5,547 bases of DNA from Pseudomonadota bacterium (lineage in GTDB: Bacteria; Pseudomonadota; Gammaproteobacteria; Burkholderiales; Ferrovaceae): positions 1-5,547 of the forward strand of contig JAJZEH010000084.1 in assembly GCA_021805725.1 (NCBI GenBank), given 5' to 3'. The notes under the pieces are model-generated. The model saw nothing but the letters and a program-made list of their open reading frames with translations. It had not been told where the DNA came from and made no database searches. The position numbers and the translations under genes are program-made. Every line of letters starts with the position of its first letter. Position 1 is the stretch's first letter. Shown piece after piece: positions 1-5,547 of this stretch.

Positions 1-1004
1 ACGTCCCTCGAACCGCTGTTGATGTCAGCCAGGGCATTGCCGGCACGCGAAGCAAGCGCCACCCCATGCCCCACTTGGGAGGAGCCCGAACCCATGGTAT
101 CCACGGCAGTGCGCATGCTGGCCTGGATGGTGCTGATCATGGTGGTGATTTCTTCTGTGGCGCCTGCCGTGCGTTCTGCAAGCTTGCGCACCTCATCGGC
201 AACCACGGCAAAACCGCGACCCTGCTCTCCAGCACGCGCAGCCTCGATCGCCGCATTAAGGGCCAGCAAATTGGTTTGATCGGCAATCTCCTTGATCACC
301 TTCACAATGGAACTGATTTCTGCGGTGCGTTGACTGAGGGAGGTGATTTCCTGCGTGGCCTGGTTAAAGGAATCTGCAATCCGGGTCATGCCTGCAGAAG
401 CATCCCGTACCACTTTCTCCCCTTCGGCGGACAGATCACTGGCCTTGATGGACAGACCTTCTGCATCAGTGGCGTGGCCGGCAACCATTGAAATACTGGT
501 ACTCATCTCCTCCACGGCCGCTGCCACACTGGATGCGGCATCGGTTTGCTGTTGTGAAAGTTTTGTGACCTGGCGTGAGGTATCGGAGAGTTTGGCTGCG
601 GCTTCGGCTACCATCACAGCACCACCAGAGATTCGCGCAATCATCCGTTTGAGGTTTTTTCTCATGTCGTTGAAGCTGGCAGCAATGCTGCCCAACTGAT
701 CTTTGGACGATGTTTGCACATGAGCGGCCAGGTCGCCATTACTGAAGCGTTCTATGGCTGATGCAAAGGACTCAATTGTCCCCGTCATGGTGTAGAACGT
801 ACCAGCCAGGAAATAGGCGCCAAGAACGGCAGCAGCCAACGCAACCAGCACGAACCCCTGGAGTGCTGGATCCAATTTGGCAAAGAACAGGATGTAGACC
901 AGCGCTGCGGGGGAAAGAAGCAATAAGGTGCCAACCAGAAAAAACTTTGATGAAAAACTCAAACCATCCACGATCTTGCAGGCCGGAACCAGAATGGATT
1001 TCAT
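1..1004 (-). CDS. Methyl-accepting chemotaxis protein without a periplasmic sensor domain (C-terminus cut by window edge)
   Basis: This is an inner-membrane chemoreceptor that passes signals to the CheA/CheW array. The frame is open from the ATG at 1004 to the window edge, giving 334 visible residues and no stop. Two hydrophobic segments lie at about residues 20-42 and 49-71, with only about six residues (around KLDPAL) between them, so there is no room for a periplasmic ligand-binding domain. A HAMP-like stretch follows at about 75-122 ([10 protein letters not shown], then [20 protein letters not shown]). The long helical signalling domain then runs to the edge. Its hairpin tip at about 239-279 is near-canonical for the family, including [38 protein letters not shown] and the later ATEEI. 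A good ribosome site (AGAGGAA, 1013-1019) lies 8 nt before the start. The gene is divergent from the dehydrogenase at 1303. With no recognisable sensor domain, the stimulus is unknown; a cytoplasmic, membrane or energy-state signal is possible. The family call is firm. Confidence 0.96.
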   Translation of the reverse strand, partial: MKSILVPACKIVDGLSFSSKFFLVGTLLLLSPAALVYILFFAKLDPALQGFVLVALAAAVLGAYFLAGTFYTMTGTIESFASAIERFSNGDLAAHVQTSSKDQLGSIAASFNDMRKNLKRMIARISGGAVMVAEAAAKLSDTSRQVTKLSQQQTDAASSVAAAVEEMSTSISMVAGHATDAEGLSIKASDLSAEGEKVVRDASAGMTRIADSFNQATQEITSLSQRTAEISSIVKVIKEIADQTNLLALNAAIEAARAGEQGRGFAVVADEVRKLAERTAGATEEITTMISTIQASMRTAVDTMGSGSSQVGHGVALASRAGNALADINSGSRD

Positions 1005-1052
1005 TACGGATATTCCTCTCTCATTACCATGCATCGAAGCGTCATTCCCATG

Positions 1053-1079
1053 ATAACGGCAAATTCGTGGAATTCTGAA
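1053..1079 (-). promoter_or_regulatory. Possible sigma-28 (flagellar) promoter for the chemoreceptor
   Basis: Read on the minus strand, GCCGTTAT (1060-1053) matches the sigma-28 -10 consensus GCCGATAA at six of eight positions. Fifteen bases upstream is TTCA (1079-1076), a poor match (two of four) to the TAAA -35 core. Transcription would start near 1045, leaving a leader of about 40 nt before the ATG at 1004. Chemoreceptors are commonly read by this sigma factor, which makes the position plausible, but the -35 is weak and the match could be chance. Confidence 0.25.
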
Positions 1080-1241
1080 GGCAAGCTTAGACCTGGATAC
1101 AAAAAATACTGGCCCAAACCTATTGCCTGGTGAGCGAGCACGATCCGGTGGCCCCTGAAATGCTGACCAGGGAGCCTGTCATGACATTGCTTGCATGATG
1201 AATGGAAGTACAGGCCGAATGCTAGGATACAATTTGACACG

Positions 1242-1287
1242 TTGCCAGGCGTGAGCTCAAGTTGCAATATCAGGCTTCACCTGGCAA
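1242..1287 (+). repeat. Inverted repeat in the leader of the dehydrogenase gene
   Basis: The left arm TTGCCAGGCGTGA (1242-1254) and the right arm TCACCTGGCAA (1277-1287) are complementary over 11 bp apart from one extra base in the left arm. About 22 nt separate them. The right arm ends directly against the Shine-Dalgarno sequence (GAGGA, 1288-1292). It could be an operator for a dimeric regulator, or an RNA stem that influences ribosome access. No T-run follows, so it is not a typical terminator. The arms are seen directly; the function is inference. Confidence 0.5.
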
Positions 1288-1302
1288 GAGGATGGGCAAG
1301 TC

Positions 1303-2049
1303 ATGAAAAAAGTGATGATCGTCACCGGAGGAGCCAGAGGCATCGGCGCAGCCACAGCGCGCCAGGCTGGCGCACAGGGATATGCCGTATGCGTCAATTA
1401 CCTGCACCACCAGGATGCGGCAGATGCGGTCGTTTCATCCATTGCTGCAAGGGGCGGCGTTGCCATGGCCGTGCAGGCTGATGTGGCCATAGAGCGCGAG
1501 GTCGTTGCCCTGTTTGAACGGGTTGATGCCGCATGGGGCAGCGTCACCGCCCTGGTCAATAACGCTGGAATCCTGGAGAAGCAGTCCCGTGTCGAGGACA
1601 TGGATGTTGAGCGAATCCGCCGGGTTCTGGCCGTCAACGTGATCGGCAGCTTCCTGTGTGCGCGTGAGGCAGTGCGTCGCATGTCCACCCGGCATGGCGG
1701 CATCGGCGGTGGCATTGTCAACGTATCATCCCGCGCATCCCGGCTGGGTTCTCCGGGCGAATATGTGGACTATGCCGCTTCCAAGGCGGCAGTGGACACC
1801 CTGACACTGGGGCTGGCAAAGGAAGTTGCAGCGGAAGGCATTCGTGTGAATGCCGTGTGTCCAGGCGTGATCTACACCGACATCCACGCCAGTGGCGGTG
1901 AGCCCCAACGCGTGGAGCGCGTCAAGGAGGCCATTCCCATGAAGCGCGGTGGGCAGCCTGACGAGGTGGCCAGAGCCATCCTTTGGCTTCTTTCTGAAGC
2001 GTCCTCCTATACGACGGGCGCGTTCATTGACGTTTCTGGTGGCCGATAG
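1303..2049 (+). CDS. Short-chain dehydrogenase/reductase, YgfF-type
   Basis: This is a complete 248-residue classical SDR, a typical length for cytoplasmic NAD(P)(H)-dependent oxidoreductases. Visible motifs are the dinucleotide-binding TGGARGIG at 8-15, D60 in the QADV segment that often contacts the adenine ring, NNAG at 86-89, the structural N112, the catalytic serine in NVSS (140-143), and YAASK with Y157 and K161. The C-terminal part (PGVIYTDIHASGGEPQRVE at 187-205, then IPMKRGG and ILWLLSEASSYTTGAFIDVS) closely resembles, from memory, E. coli YgfF and its many relatives, often annotated as glucose-1-dehydrogenase-like or simply SDR oxidoreductase. The substrate cannot be read from the sequence. 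A serviceable ribosome site (AAGAGGA, 1286-1292) lies 10 nt before the ATG. It is the first gene of a likely two-gene unit with the amidohydrolase 44 nt downstream. The motifs show an intact catalytic set. Confidence 0.95.
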   Translation: MKKVMIVTGGARGIGAATARQAGAQGYAVCVNYLHHQDAADAVVSSIAARGGVAMAVQADVAIEREVVALFERVDAAWGSVTALVNNAGILEKQSRVEDMDVERIRRVLAVNVIGSFLCAREAVRRMSTRHGGIGGGIVNVSSRASRLGSPGEYVDYAASKAAVDTLTLGLAKEVAAEGIRVNAVCPGVIYTDIHASGGEPQRVERVKEAIPMKRGGQPDEVARAILWLLSEASSYTTGAFIDVSGGR

Positions 2050-2067
2050 CATCACCCCTTCCCTCCA

Positions 2068-2082
2068 TTCACCTGCCAAGGA
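2068..2082 (+). promoter_or_regulatory. Shine-Dalgarno site and repeated leader element before the amidohydrolase
   Basis: AAGGA (2078-2082) is the only clear ribosome site here. It abuts the first possible ATG (2082), which is too close to serve it, but lies 11 nt from the in-frame ATG at 2094, so 2094 is preferred. The preceding bases TTCACCTGCCAAG (2068-2080) match TTCACCTGGCAAG (1276-1288) ahead of the dehydrogenase at 12 of 13 positions, so both genes carry nearly the same sequence at their ribosome sites. Confidence 0.55.
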
Positions 2083-2093
2083 TGCATGAGAAA

Positions 2094-3488
2094 ATGACCC
2101 GAGCCCTCCCGACACGCATATCGTGGCGTTTATTTGCCACCCTGCTCTCCCTGCTGACGGCCGGTACTGCTTGGGCTTCAACCGAGCCCCCGGGCACCGT
2201 CATGGTATTTGAAGGGGCCCGACTCATCACCGGGACAAACGCCCCGCCGATTGAAAACGCCGTATTTGTGGTTGCCAACGGCATGATCACCGGTGTCGGC
2301 AAGCAAGGTGCGCTCGCAATCCCTGCCGGGGCAGTGCGCATCGACCTTACCGGAAAAACCGTCATGCCCGCACTGGTGGACGATCATGTCCATATGGGAT
2401 ACCGCAAAGGCTCCAGCTTCTCGGCCGACAACTACACCCGGGGAAATCTGCTGGATATCCTCGACCGCTTCGCATTCTTTGGCGTGGCAGCCATTCTCGA
2501 GACTGGAACCGGACGTGGCGACCTGCCCTTCGCGATCCGCCCAGAAGCCCTGCAGGGCGCGCGCTATCTCACCACTGGCAGCGGCTTCGCCATGCCTGAT
2601 GCCGGCCCTGGTGGGCCCATGCGCGATTCGATTTATGGTGTCACGACGGAAGCCCAGGCTCGCCAATACGTACGCGAGCTCGCAGCGCATAAACCCGACA
2701 TGGTGAAGATCTGGGTGGATGACCGTAATGGCAGGGTGGAAAAGCTCAAGCCTGCGCTCTACCGTGCCATCATCGATGAAGCACACCGACACCATCTGAA
2801 GGTGATGGCGCATATCGTCAACCTTGCCGACGTGAAAGACCTGCTTAGGGCGGGAGTAGATGGTTTCGCCCACATGGTACGGGACCAGGAAGTCGACGAT
2901 GAACTGCTGCAACTCCTGAAGGCGCGTCCGAACGTGTTCTTCCTCGAGACACTTTGGGGGGAGCGACGCAGCATCTACACGTCACCGCCAGCATGGCTTG
3001 AAGACCCCATGCTGCGCGACGTCTACACGGCAGCAGATCTGAAGGAAATGGCGGATCAGTTCCGACCCGACCCGGCTGTCACTCCCCAGGCGTTGGCACG
3101 GGCGCGCGCCATGGCGCAGATGAGCCTGCACAATACGGCCCTGCTTGAAGCCGCCGGGGTGCGACTCGGTCTTGGTACCGATACCGGCGGCATGAATGGT
3201 GGCCAGTTCTTCGGCCTGGGCACGCATGTTGAAATGGAGCTACTCGTCAAACGCGCCGGACTCACCCCCATGCAGGCCCTGCTGATCGGCACACGCAATG
3301 CGGCTGCGATCCTGGGGCTGGACCAGCTGGGTACCGTGGTACCGGGAAAAAGCGCGGATTTCATCGTGCTCGACGCCAACCCCCTGGATGACATTGCAAA
3401 CACGCGTCGTATCGCCCGCGTTTACCTGCGTGGCGAGGAAATCCCACGAAATGCCTTGAAGGCCCGCTGGGCAGCCCAGGGAAATTGA
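2094..3488 (+). CDS. Exported metal-dependent amidohydrolase (imidazolonepropionase-like)
   Basis: This is a 464-residue protein from the preferred start (an in-frame ATG at 2082 would add MHEK). Residues 1-28 form a Sec-type signal peptide: basic RISWR, a hydrophobic stretch LFATLLSLLTAG, and a TAWA|ST cleavage site, so the enzyme is probably periplasmic or secreted. The mature part fits the amidohydrolase TIM-barrel superfamily with its small N- and C-terminal beta domain. It has an N-terminal GARLITG strand, then MPALVDDHVHMG with the metal-binding HxH (H98, H100), MVKIWVDD with the candidate bridging lysine K205, histidines H240 (MAHIV) and H260 (FAHMV), the catalytic aspartate D363 in LGLGTDTGG, and the closing LGTVVPGKSADFIVLDANPL typical of the family. 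All expected metal ligands are present, so it should be active. Substrates in this group range from cyclic amides and dipeptides to organophosphates and lactones, so the true one is unknown. It follows the dehydrogenase by 44 nt on the same strand, a probable operon. Confidence 0.93.
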   Translation: MTRALPTRISWRLFATLLSLLTAGTAWASTEPPGTVMVFEGARLITGTNAPPIENAVFVVANGMITGVGKQGALAIPAGAVRIDLTGKTVMPALVDDHVHMGYRKGSSFSADNYTRGNLLDILDRFAFFGVAAILETGTGRGDLPFAIRPEALQGARYLTTGSGFAMPDAGPGGPMRDSIYGVTTEAQARQYVRELAAHKPDMVKIWVDDRNGRVEKLKPALYRAIIDEAHRHHLKVMAHIVNLADVKDLLRAGVDGFAHMVRDQEVDDELLQLLKARPNVFFLETLWGERRSIYTSPPAWLEDPMLRDVYTAADLKEMADQFRPDPAVTPQALARARAMAQMSLHNTALLEAAGVRLGLGTDTGGMNGGQFFGLGTHVEMELLVKRAGLTPMQALLIGTRNAAAILGLDQLGTVVPGKSADFIVLDANPLDDIANTRRIARVYLRGEEIPRNALKARWAAQGN

Positions 3489-3496
3489 GATCCTGA

Positions 3497-4975
3497 TCAG
3501 CCGGGCGTACACATCCTGGCGATTTCTGCTGCATTTCCCAGTTTTTCAACGTTCCAGCAAAGATCCATGGCCCGGCGGATGGTGGGGTCGGGCAAAATCC
3601 CTTCGGCCAGATCGGTAAACTTGGCTTCCAGCGCTTGATCACTCATCGGCACTTCCAGGCTTCCCACAGCATGCTCGATATGGCGCTGAAGCACTTGTCC
3701 ATTCTTGAGTATGATCACCATGTCCACCTGGGACGTGGCGATGCCCGGAGTGATCACCGGGATGATCTTTTTGCGCAATGCCACGACGACGGGGTTGGAC
3801 AGAGCGCGTGCGCTGAACTGTTTTTCGCCGGCAGCTCCTTCCACCAGGGCCACTGCAACGGCATGGTAAACGCTGAACTTCCCTTCGAGCCCGACTTGCG
3901 GGTTCTTTTTGCCGGTTAGCTCCAGCACCAGGGGATTGACCTTGATCTCCACGCGCTCGATCTGATCGGCTTTGAGATGGTTTTGATTGCGCAACTGGAT
4001 GGCGGCATCGATGGCCGGGTGCAACACGATACCGCAGGCAAACGGCTTGTATGAATTCAGCGCAGCCTCGAAGTGCTGGCCCAGCCCCTCTGTGATTTCC
4101 CTGAAGTCCTGTTTTGTACTGATGGTATGGGCCCAGCCCCGCTTGGCCTCGATCATGCCATTGGAGCTCGTGAAATTTTTCGCTGCCAGCAAGGCGGAAA
4201 AGATGCCGTTGCTGGCAGCACGACCCGGATTGAAGCTCTTGTTCATCGAGCCAAAGGATTCTCGTAACCCCACAGGCTGTGAGGCTGCCAGCCCAAGCGC
4301 CCACACCATCTGTTGCTCGTTCAGACCCAGCAGCTTTCCGGTTGCCGCCGCTGCTCCAAAAACACCAGCGGTGCCCGTGATGTGCCAGCCCGTATCAAAA
4401 TGGTTGGGGTAGACCGCGTTGCCAATCCTGCACTCCACCTCGATACCAAGGATCATGGCATTGAGAAAATCCATGCCGGAGACGGGATGCCATTCTGACA
4501 GGGCCAGAATGGCGGAAGCCACGGGGCCCGCTGGATGGATGATGGTTTTGAGGTGGGTGTCATCGTAATCGAAAATATGGCTCGAGACCCCATTGATGAA
4601 AGCGGCATTCATGATGTCGAACCGTTCGTGACGCCCCAGGATCGAGGCCTGGGGGGGGCCGGAGAAAGGCTGCAGTGCCGACACCGCAATATCCACCGTT
4701 TGATGATGTGAGCCGCCTACCGTCACCCCCACCCAGTTCAGCAGGGTTCTCACGCCCTCTTTGCGCACATCCTCAGGAAGGTCTTCATAACGGGCTGCCA
4801 CCACATAACGCGCAAGTATGCGCGTCACCTCACCTGGCGCCGCACCGGTCCCCTGAGCCGGCTTTTTATTGCCGTCCACGGCCATTGGTTTAGGGACTGT
4901 TTCGGCAGCAGATGCCGCAATGACAGGAAGCATTGCAGCAAAACGCAATACCGATCTGCGGTCAGTGAGGGGCAT
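3497..4975 (-). CDS. MmgE/PrpD family protein with a twin-arginine-like signal sequence
   Basis: This is a complete 492-residue member of the MmgE/PrpD fold family, which includes 2-methylcitrate dehydratase and cis-aconitate decarboxylase. Family landmarks are visible: the all-helical N-domain from about residue 49, FDYDDTH (135-141), HPAGPV (147-152), the glycine/alanine-rich GWHITGTAGVFGAAAATGK (196-214), KSFNPGRAASNG (246-257), YKPFACGIVLHPAIDA (309-324) and KFSVYHAVAVAL (366-377). The N-terminus is odd: MPLTDRRSVLRFAAMLPVIA followed by ASAAE resembles a Tat signal (RR at 6-7, hydrophobic core, ASA|A cleavage near 23), then a polar linker to about 48. Classical PrpD enzymes are cytoplasmic and lack this. 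A very strong ribosome site GGAGGAG (4981-4987) lies 5 nt before the ATG, supporting this start. It lies 26 nt downstream of the RodZ-like gene and faces the amidohydrolase across 8 bp. The reaction is unknown; dehydratase or decarboxylase chemistry on a small organic acid is inferred from the family only. Confidence 0.93.
   Translation of the reverse strand: MPLTDRRSVLRFAAMLPVIAASAAETVPKPMAVDGNKKPAQGTGAAPGEVTRILARYVVAARYEDLPEDVRKEGVRTLLNWVGVTVGGSHHQTVDIAVSALQPFSGPPQASILGRHERFDIMNAAFINGVSSHIFDYDDTHLKTIIHPAGPVASAILALSEWHPVSGMDFLNAMILGIEVECRIGNAVYPNHFDTGWHITGTAGVFGAAAATGKLLGLNEQQMVWALGLAASQPVGLRESFGSMNKSFNPGRAASNGIFSALLAAKNFTSSNGMIEAKRGWAHTISTKQDFREITEGLGQHFEAALNSYKPFACGIVLHPAIDAAIQLRNQNHLKADQIERVEIKVNPLVLELTGKKNPQVGLEGKFSVYHAVAVALVEGAAGEKQFSARALSNPVVVALRKKIIPVITPGIATSQVDMVIILKNGQVLQRHIEHAVGSLEVPMSDQALEAKFTDLAEGILPDPTIRRAMDLCWNVEKLGNAAEIARMCTPG
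4651..4658. repeat. Eight-G homopolymer inside the MmgE/PrpD gene
   Basis: A run of eight G (eight C on the coding strand) encodes part of SGPPQAS at residues 105-111 of the MmgE/PrpD protein. The frame is intact as given. A single-base change here would truncate the protein early, so this is a possible slippage site or sequencing-error hotspot. Confidence 0.9.
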
Positions 4976-4980
4976 GAGAA

Positions 4981-4987
4981 CTCCTCC
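4981..4987 (-). promoter_or_regulatory. Strong Shine-Dalgarno site for the MmgE/PrpD gene
   Basis: GGAGGAG on the minus strand lies 5 nt before the ATG at 4975 and is close to a perfect complement of the 16S rRNA tail. It fixes the start upstream of the twin-arginine-like segment, so that signal sequence is part of the translated product. Confidence 0.85.
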
Positions 4988-5001
4988 GAAAAAAAGTCCG
5001 G

Positions 5002-5547
5002 TTAAGGTCGTCTTGCAGTCAGTTCACGCAGGTTTTGCCCCACGAGGCGCGCCACCTTGTTATCCGGATTGGTAAAGCGCTGCAGACTGATTTCGTTATT
5101 TCCCACGGTGGCACGCGTTGCCGGCGCATTGCCGATAATCAGCTCGGTCAGGGATCCAGCATCCAGTTTCAGGGTTTCGTCAGGGCCAAAGACTTTTTGT
5201 TCGTGCCCCCCATCACGACGATAGAAGCTCACCCAGGTGGGCGCTGAGAAACGCAACTGGATTTCCGCCTGCCCCGGCTTTTCAGCAAGCGCTGGCGCTG
5301 CCACTGGCGCTGCCACCCGAGGAACCGTCACGGGTAACGCAGCAGCAGGAGGTGGCGCACTGGATGGCGGAACCACGGGCTCAACCGGCAGGGCCAGGGG
5401 TGTCGGCCCAGGAATGACGTCATGCTCACGAAAGCCATCACGCGCCACATAGGCCACTCCGAAAATGACACACAAAAGGGCGGCCAGGGACCACAACAGG
5501 GGGCGCCCCAGCCTCAAACGGGGCTGCTCCGGCCTTTGGGGCTCGGG
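5002..5547 (-). CDS. RodZ-like membrane protein, C-terminal part (N-terminus cut by window edge)
   Basis: The frame is open from the right edge (5547) to the TAA at 5002, giving 181 visible residues. A TTG at 5517 could be taken as a start, but the frame continues upstream with a proline/glutamate-rich stretch (PEPQRPEQPR), so the true start is probably beyond the window. Visible order: polar proline-rich cytoplasmic linker (1-10), basic residues then one membrane helix LLWSLAALLCVIFGVAYVA (17-35), a long Pro/Ala/Val linker (about 36-92), and a C-terminal beta domain (95-181) resembling the RodZ C-terminal domain (DUF4115). Compare QLRFSAPTWVSFYRR, GNAPATRATVGNNEISLQRF and NKVARLVGQ with E. 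coli RodZ, which ends in a similar VDLSRF and NQVARL pattern (recalled). RodZ links MreB to the cell-wall elongation machinery and carries an N-terminal helix-turn-helix, which cannot be checked here. It could instead be a RodZ paralogue or another HTH/DUF4115 protein. The MmgE/PrpD gene follows by 26 nt. Confidence 0.85.
   Translation of the reverse strand, partial: PEPQRPEQPRLRLGRPLLWSLAALLCVIFGVAYVARDGFREHDVIPGPTPLALPVEPVVPPSSAPPPAAALPVTVPRVAAPVAAPALAEKPGQAEIQLRFSAPTWVSFYRRDGGHEQKVFGPDETLKLDAGSLTELIIGNAPATRATVGNNEISLQRFTNPDNKVARLVGQNLRELTARRP
5292..5316. repeat. Tandem 12-bp repeat in the RodZ-like linker
   Basis: CTGGCGCTGCCA occurs twice in perfect tandem (5292-5303 and 5304-5315), with one more matching base. 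On the coding strand it encodes two consecutive Val-Ala-Ala-Pro units in the periplasmic linker. The unit is a multiple of three, so copy-number changes would alter linker length without breaking the frame. Confidence 0.9.

Larger units (their letters stand above)
1005..1302. other. Divergent intergenic region
   Basis: This 298-bp stretch separates the minus-strand chemoreceptor from the plus-strand dehydrogenase and should hold promoters for both. I see no RNA gene and no convincing protein in it. Contents: a sigma-28-like match facing the chemoreceptor (1053-1079); a perfect 10-bp palindrome TGTCATGACA (1177-1186); a -10-like TACAAT (1228-1233) on the plus strand without a good -35 partner; an isolated TTGACA (1234-1239) without a good -10 at normal spacing; and an inverted repeat (1242-1287) just before the dehydrogenase ribosome site. 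A minus-strand open frame (1267-1004) ends by overlapping the chemoreceptor start codon, but it looks spurious. Confidence 0.7.

Noticed and set aside
66..491. Plus-strand open frame opposite the chemoreceptor signalling domain
   Set aside because: It is antisense to one of the most conserved protein segments in bacteria, and its translation looks random.
1177..1186. Perfect palindrome TGTCATGACA as a named operator
   Set aside because: It is a plausible binding site, but a single 10-bp palindrome in about 300 bp is weak evidence and I cannot assign a regulator.
1004..1267. Minus-strand open frame of 87 codons whose stop overlaps the chemoreceptor ATG (TAATG)
   Set aside because: It spans the divergent promoter region, has no clear ribosome site and no family features, and its composition is rich in Cys and His in a way typical of non-coding reads. 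The overlap is probably chance.
2082..2084. Upstream ATG as the amidohydrolase start
   Set aside because: It overlaps the last base of its only candidate ribosome site. The ATG at 2094 has workable spacing and gives a cleaner signal peptide.
2178..2912. Long minus-strand open frame (244 codons) opposite the amidohydrolase
   Set aside because: It lies wholly antisense to a gene with clear family motifs, and its translation has no recognisable domain.
3467..3479. CTGGGC-A-GCCCAG palindrome near the end of the amidohydrolase gene, considered as a terminator
   Set aside because: The stem would be short, it lies before the stop codon, and no T-run follows.
3639..4304. Minus-strand open frame of 221 codons inside the MmgE/PrpD gene
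   Set aside because: It is a frame-shifted read of the same strand; the true frame carries all the family motifs.
4989..4995. Run of seven A (T on the minus strand) between the RodZ-like and MmgE/PrpD genes, considered as a terminator tail
   Set aside because: No convincing GC-rich stem precedes it on the minus strand.

Overview
The window looks like a chromosomal piece of a moderately GC-rich Gram-negative proteobacterium. A betaproteobacterium (Burkholderiales-like) is my best guess, from the style of the chemoreceptor, the RodZ-type protein and the exported enzymes. That taxonomic guess is inference; there is no rRNA or other marker gene. I see no tRNA, CRISPR array, insertion sequence, integrase or phage gene.

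Layout: (1) 1-1004, minus strand, is the N-terminal 334 residues of a methyl-accepting chemotaxis protein whose C-terminus lies off the left edge. (2) 1005-1302 is a divergent intergenic region with a weak sigma-28-like site facing the chemoreceptor and an inverted repeat ending next to the Shine-Dalgarno site of the next gene. (3) 1303-2049, plus strand, is a YgfF-type short-chain dehydrogenase. (4) 2094-3488, plus strand, is an exported metal-dependent amidohydrolase, probably cotranscribed with (3). (5) 3497-4975, minus strand, is an MmgE/PrpD-family protein with an unusual twin-arginine-like N-terminus, convergent with (4) and separated from it by 8 bp. (6) 5002-5547, minus strand, is the membrane and periplasmic part of a RodZ-like protein whose N-terminus lies off the right edge; it sits 26 bp upstream of (5) and is probably cotranscribed with it.

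How the genes might work together: genes 3 to 5 are all small-molecule metabolic families (an NAD(P)-dependent oxidoreductase, a cyclic-amide or ester hydrolase type, and a dehydratase/decarboxylase-type fold). Two of them carry export signals, so part of the chemistry may be periplasmic. The neighbouring chemoreceptor could direct movement towards the substrate, but it has no periplasmic sensor domain and nothing in the sequence names a ligand. I found no clear case for a wholly new system. The most interesting points are the apparently exported MmgE/PrpD protein facing an exported amidohydrolase, the RodZ-like gene in an atypical neighbourhood, and a near-identical 13-nt leader element before both plus-strand genes.
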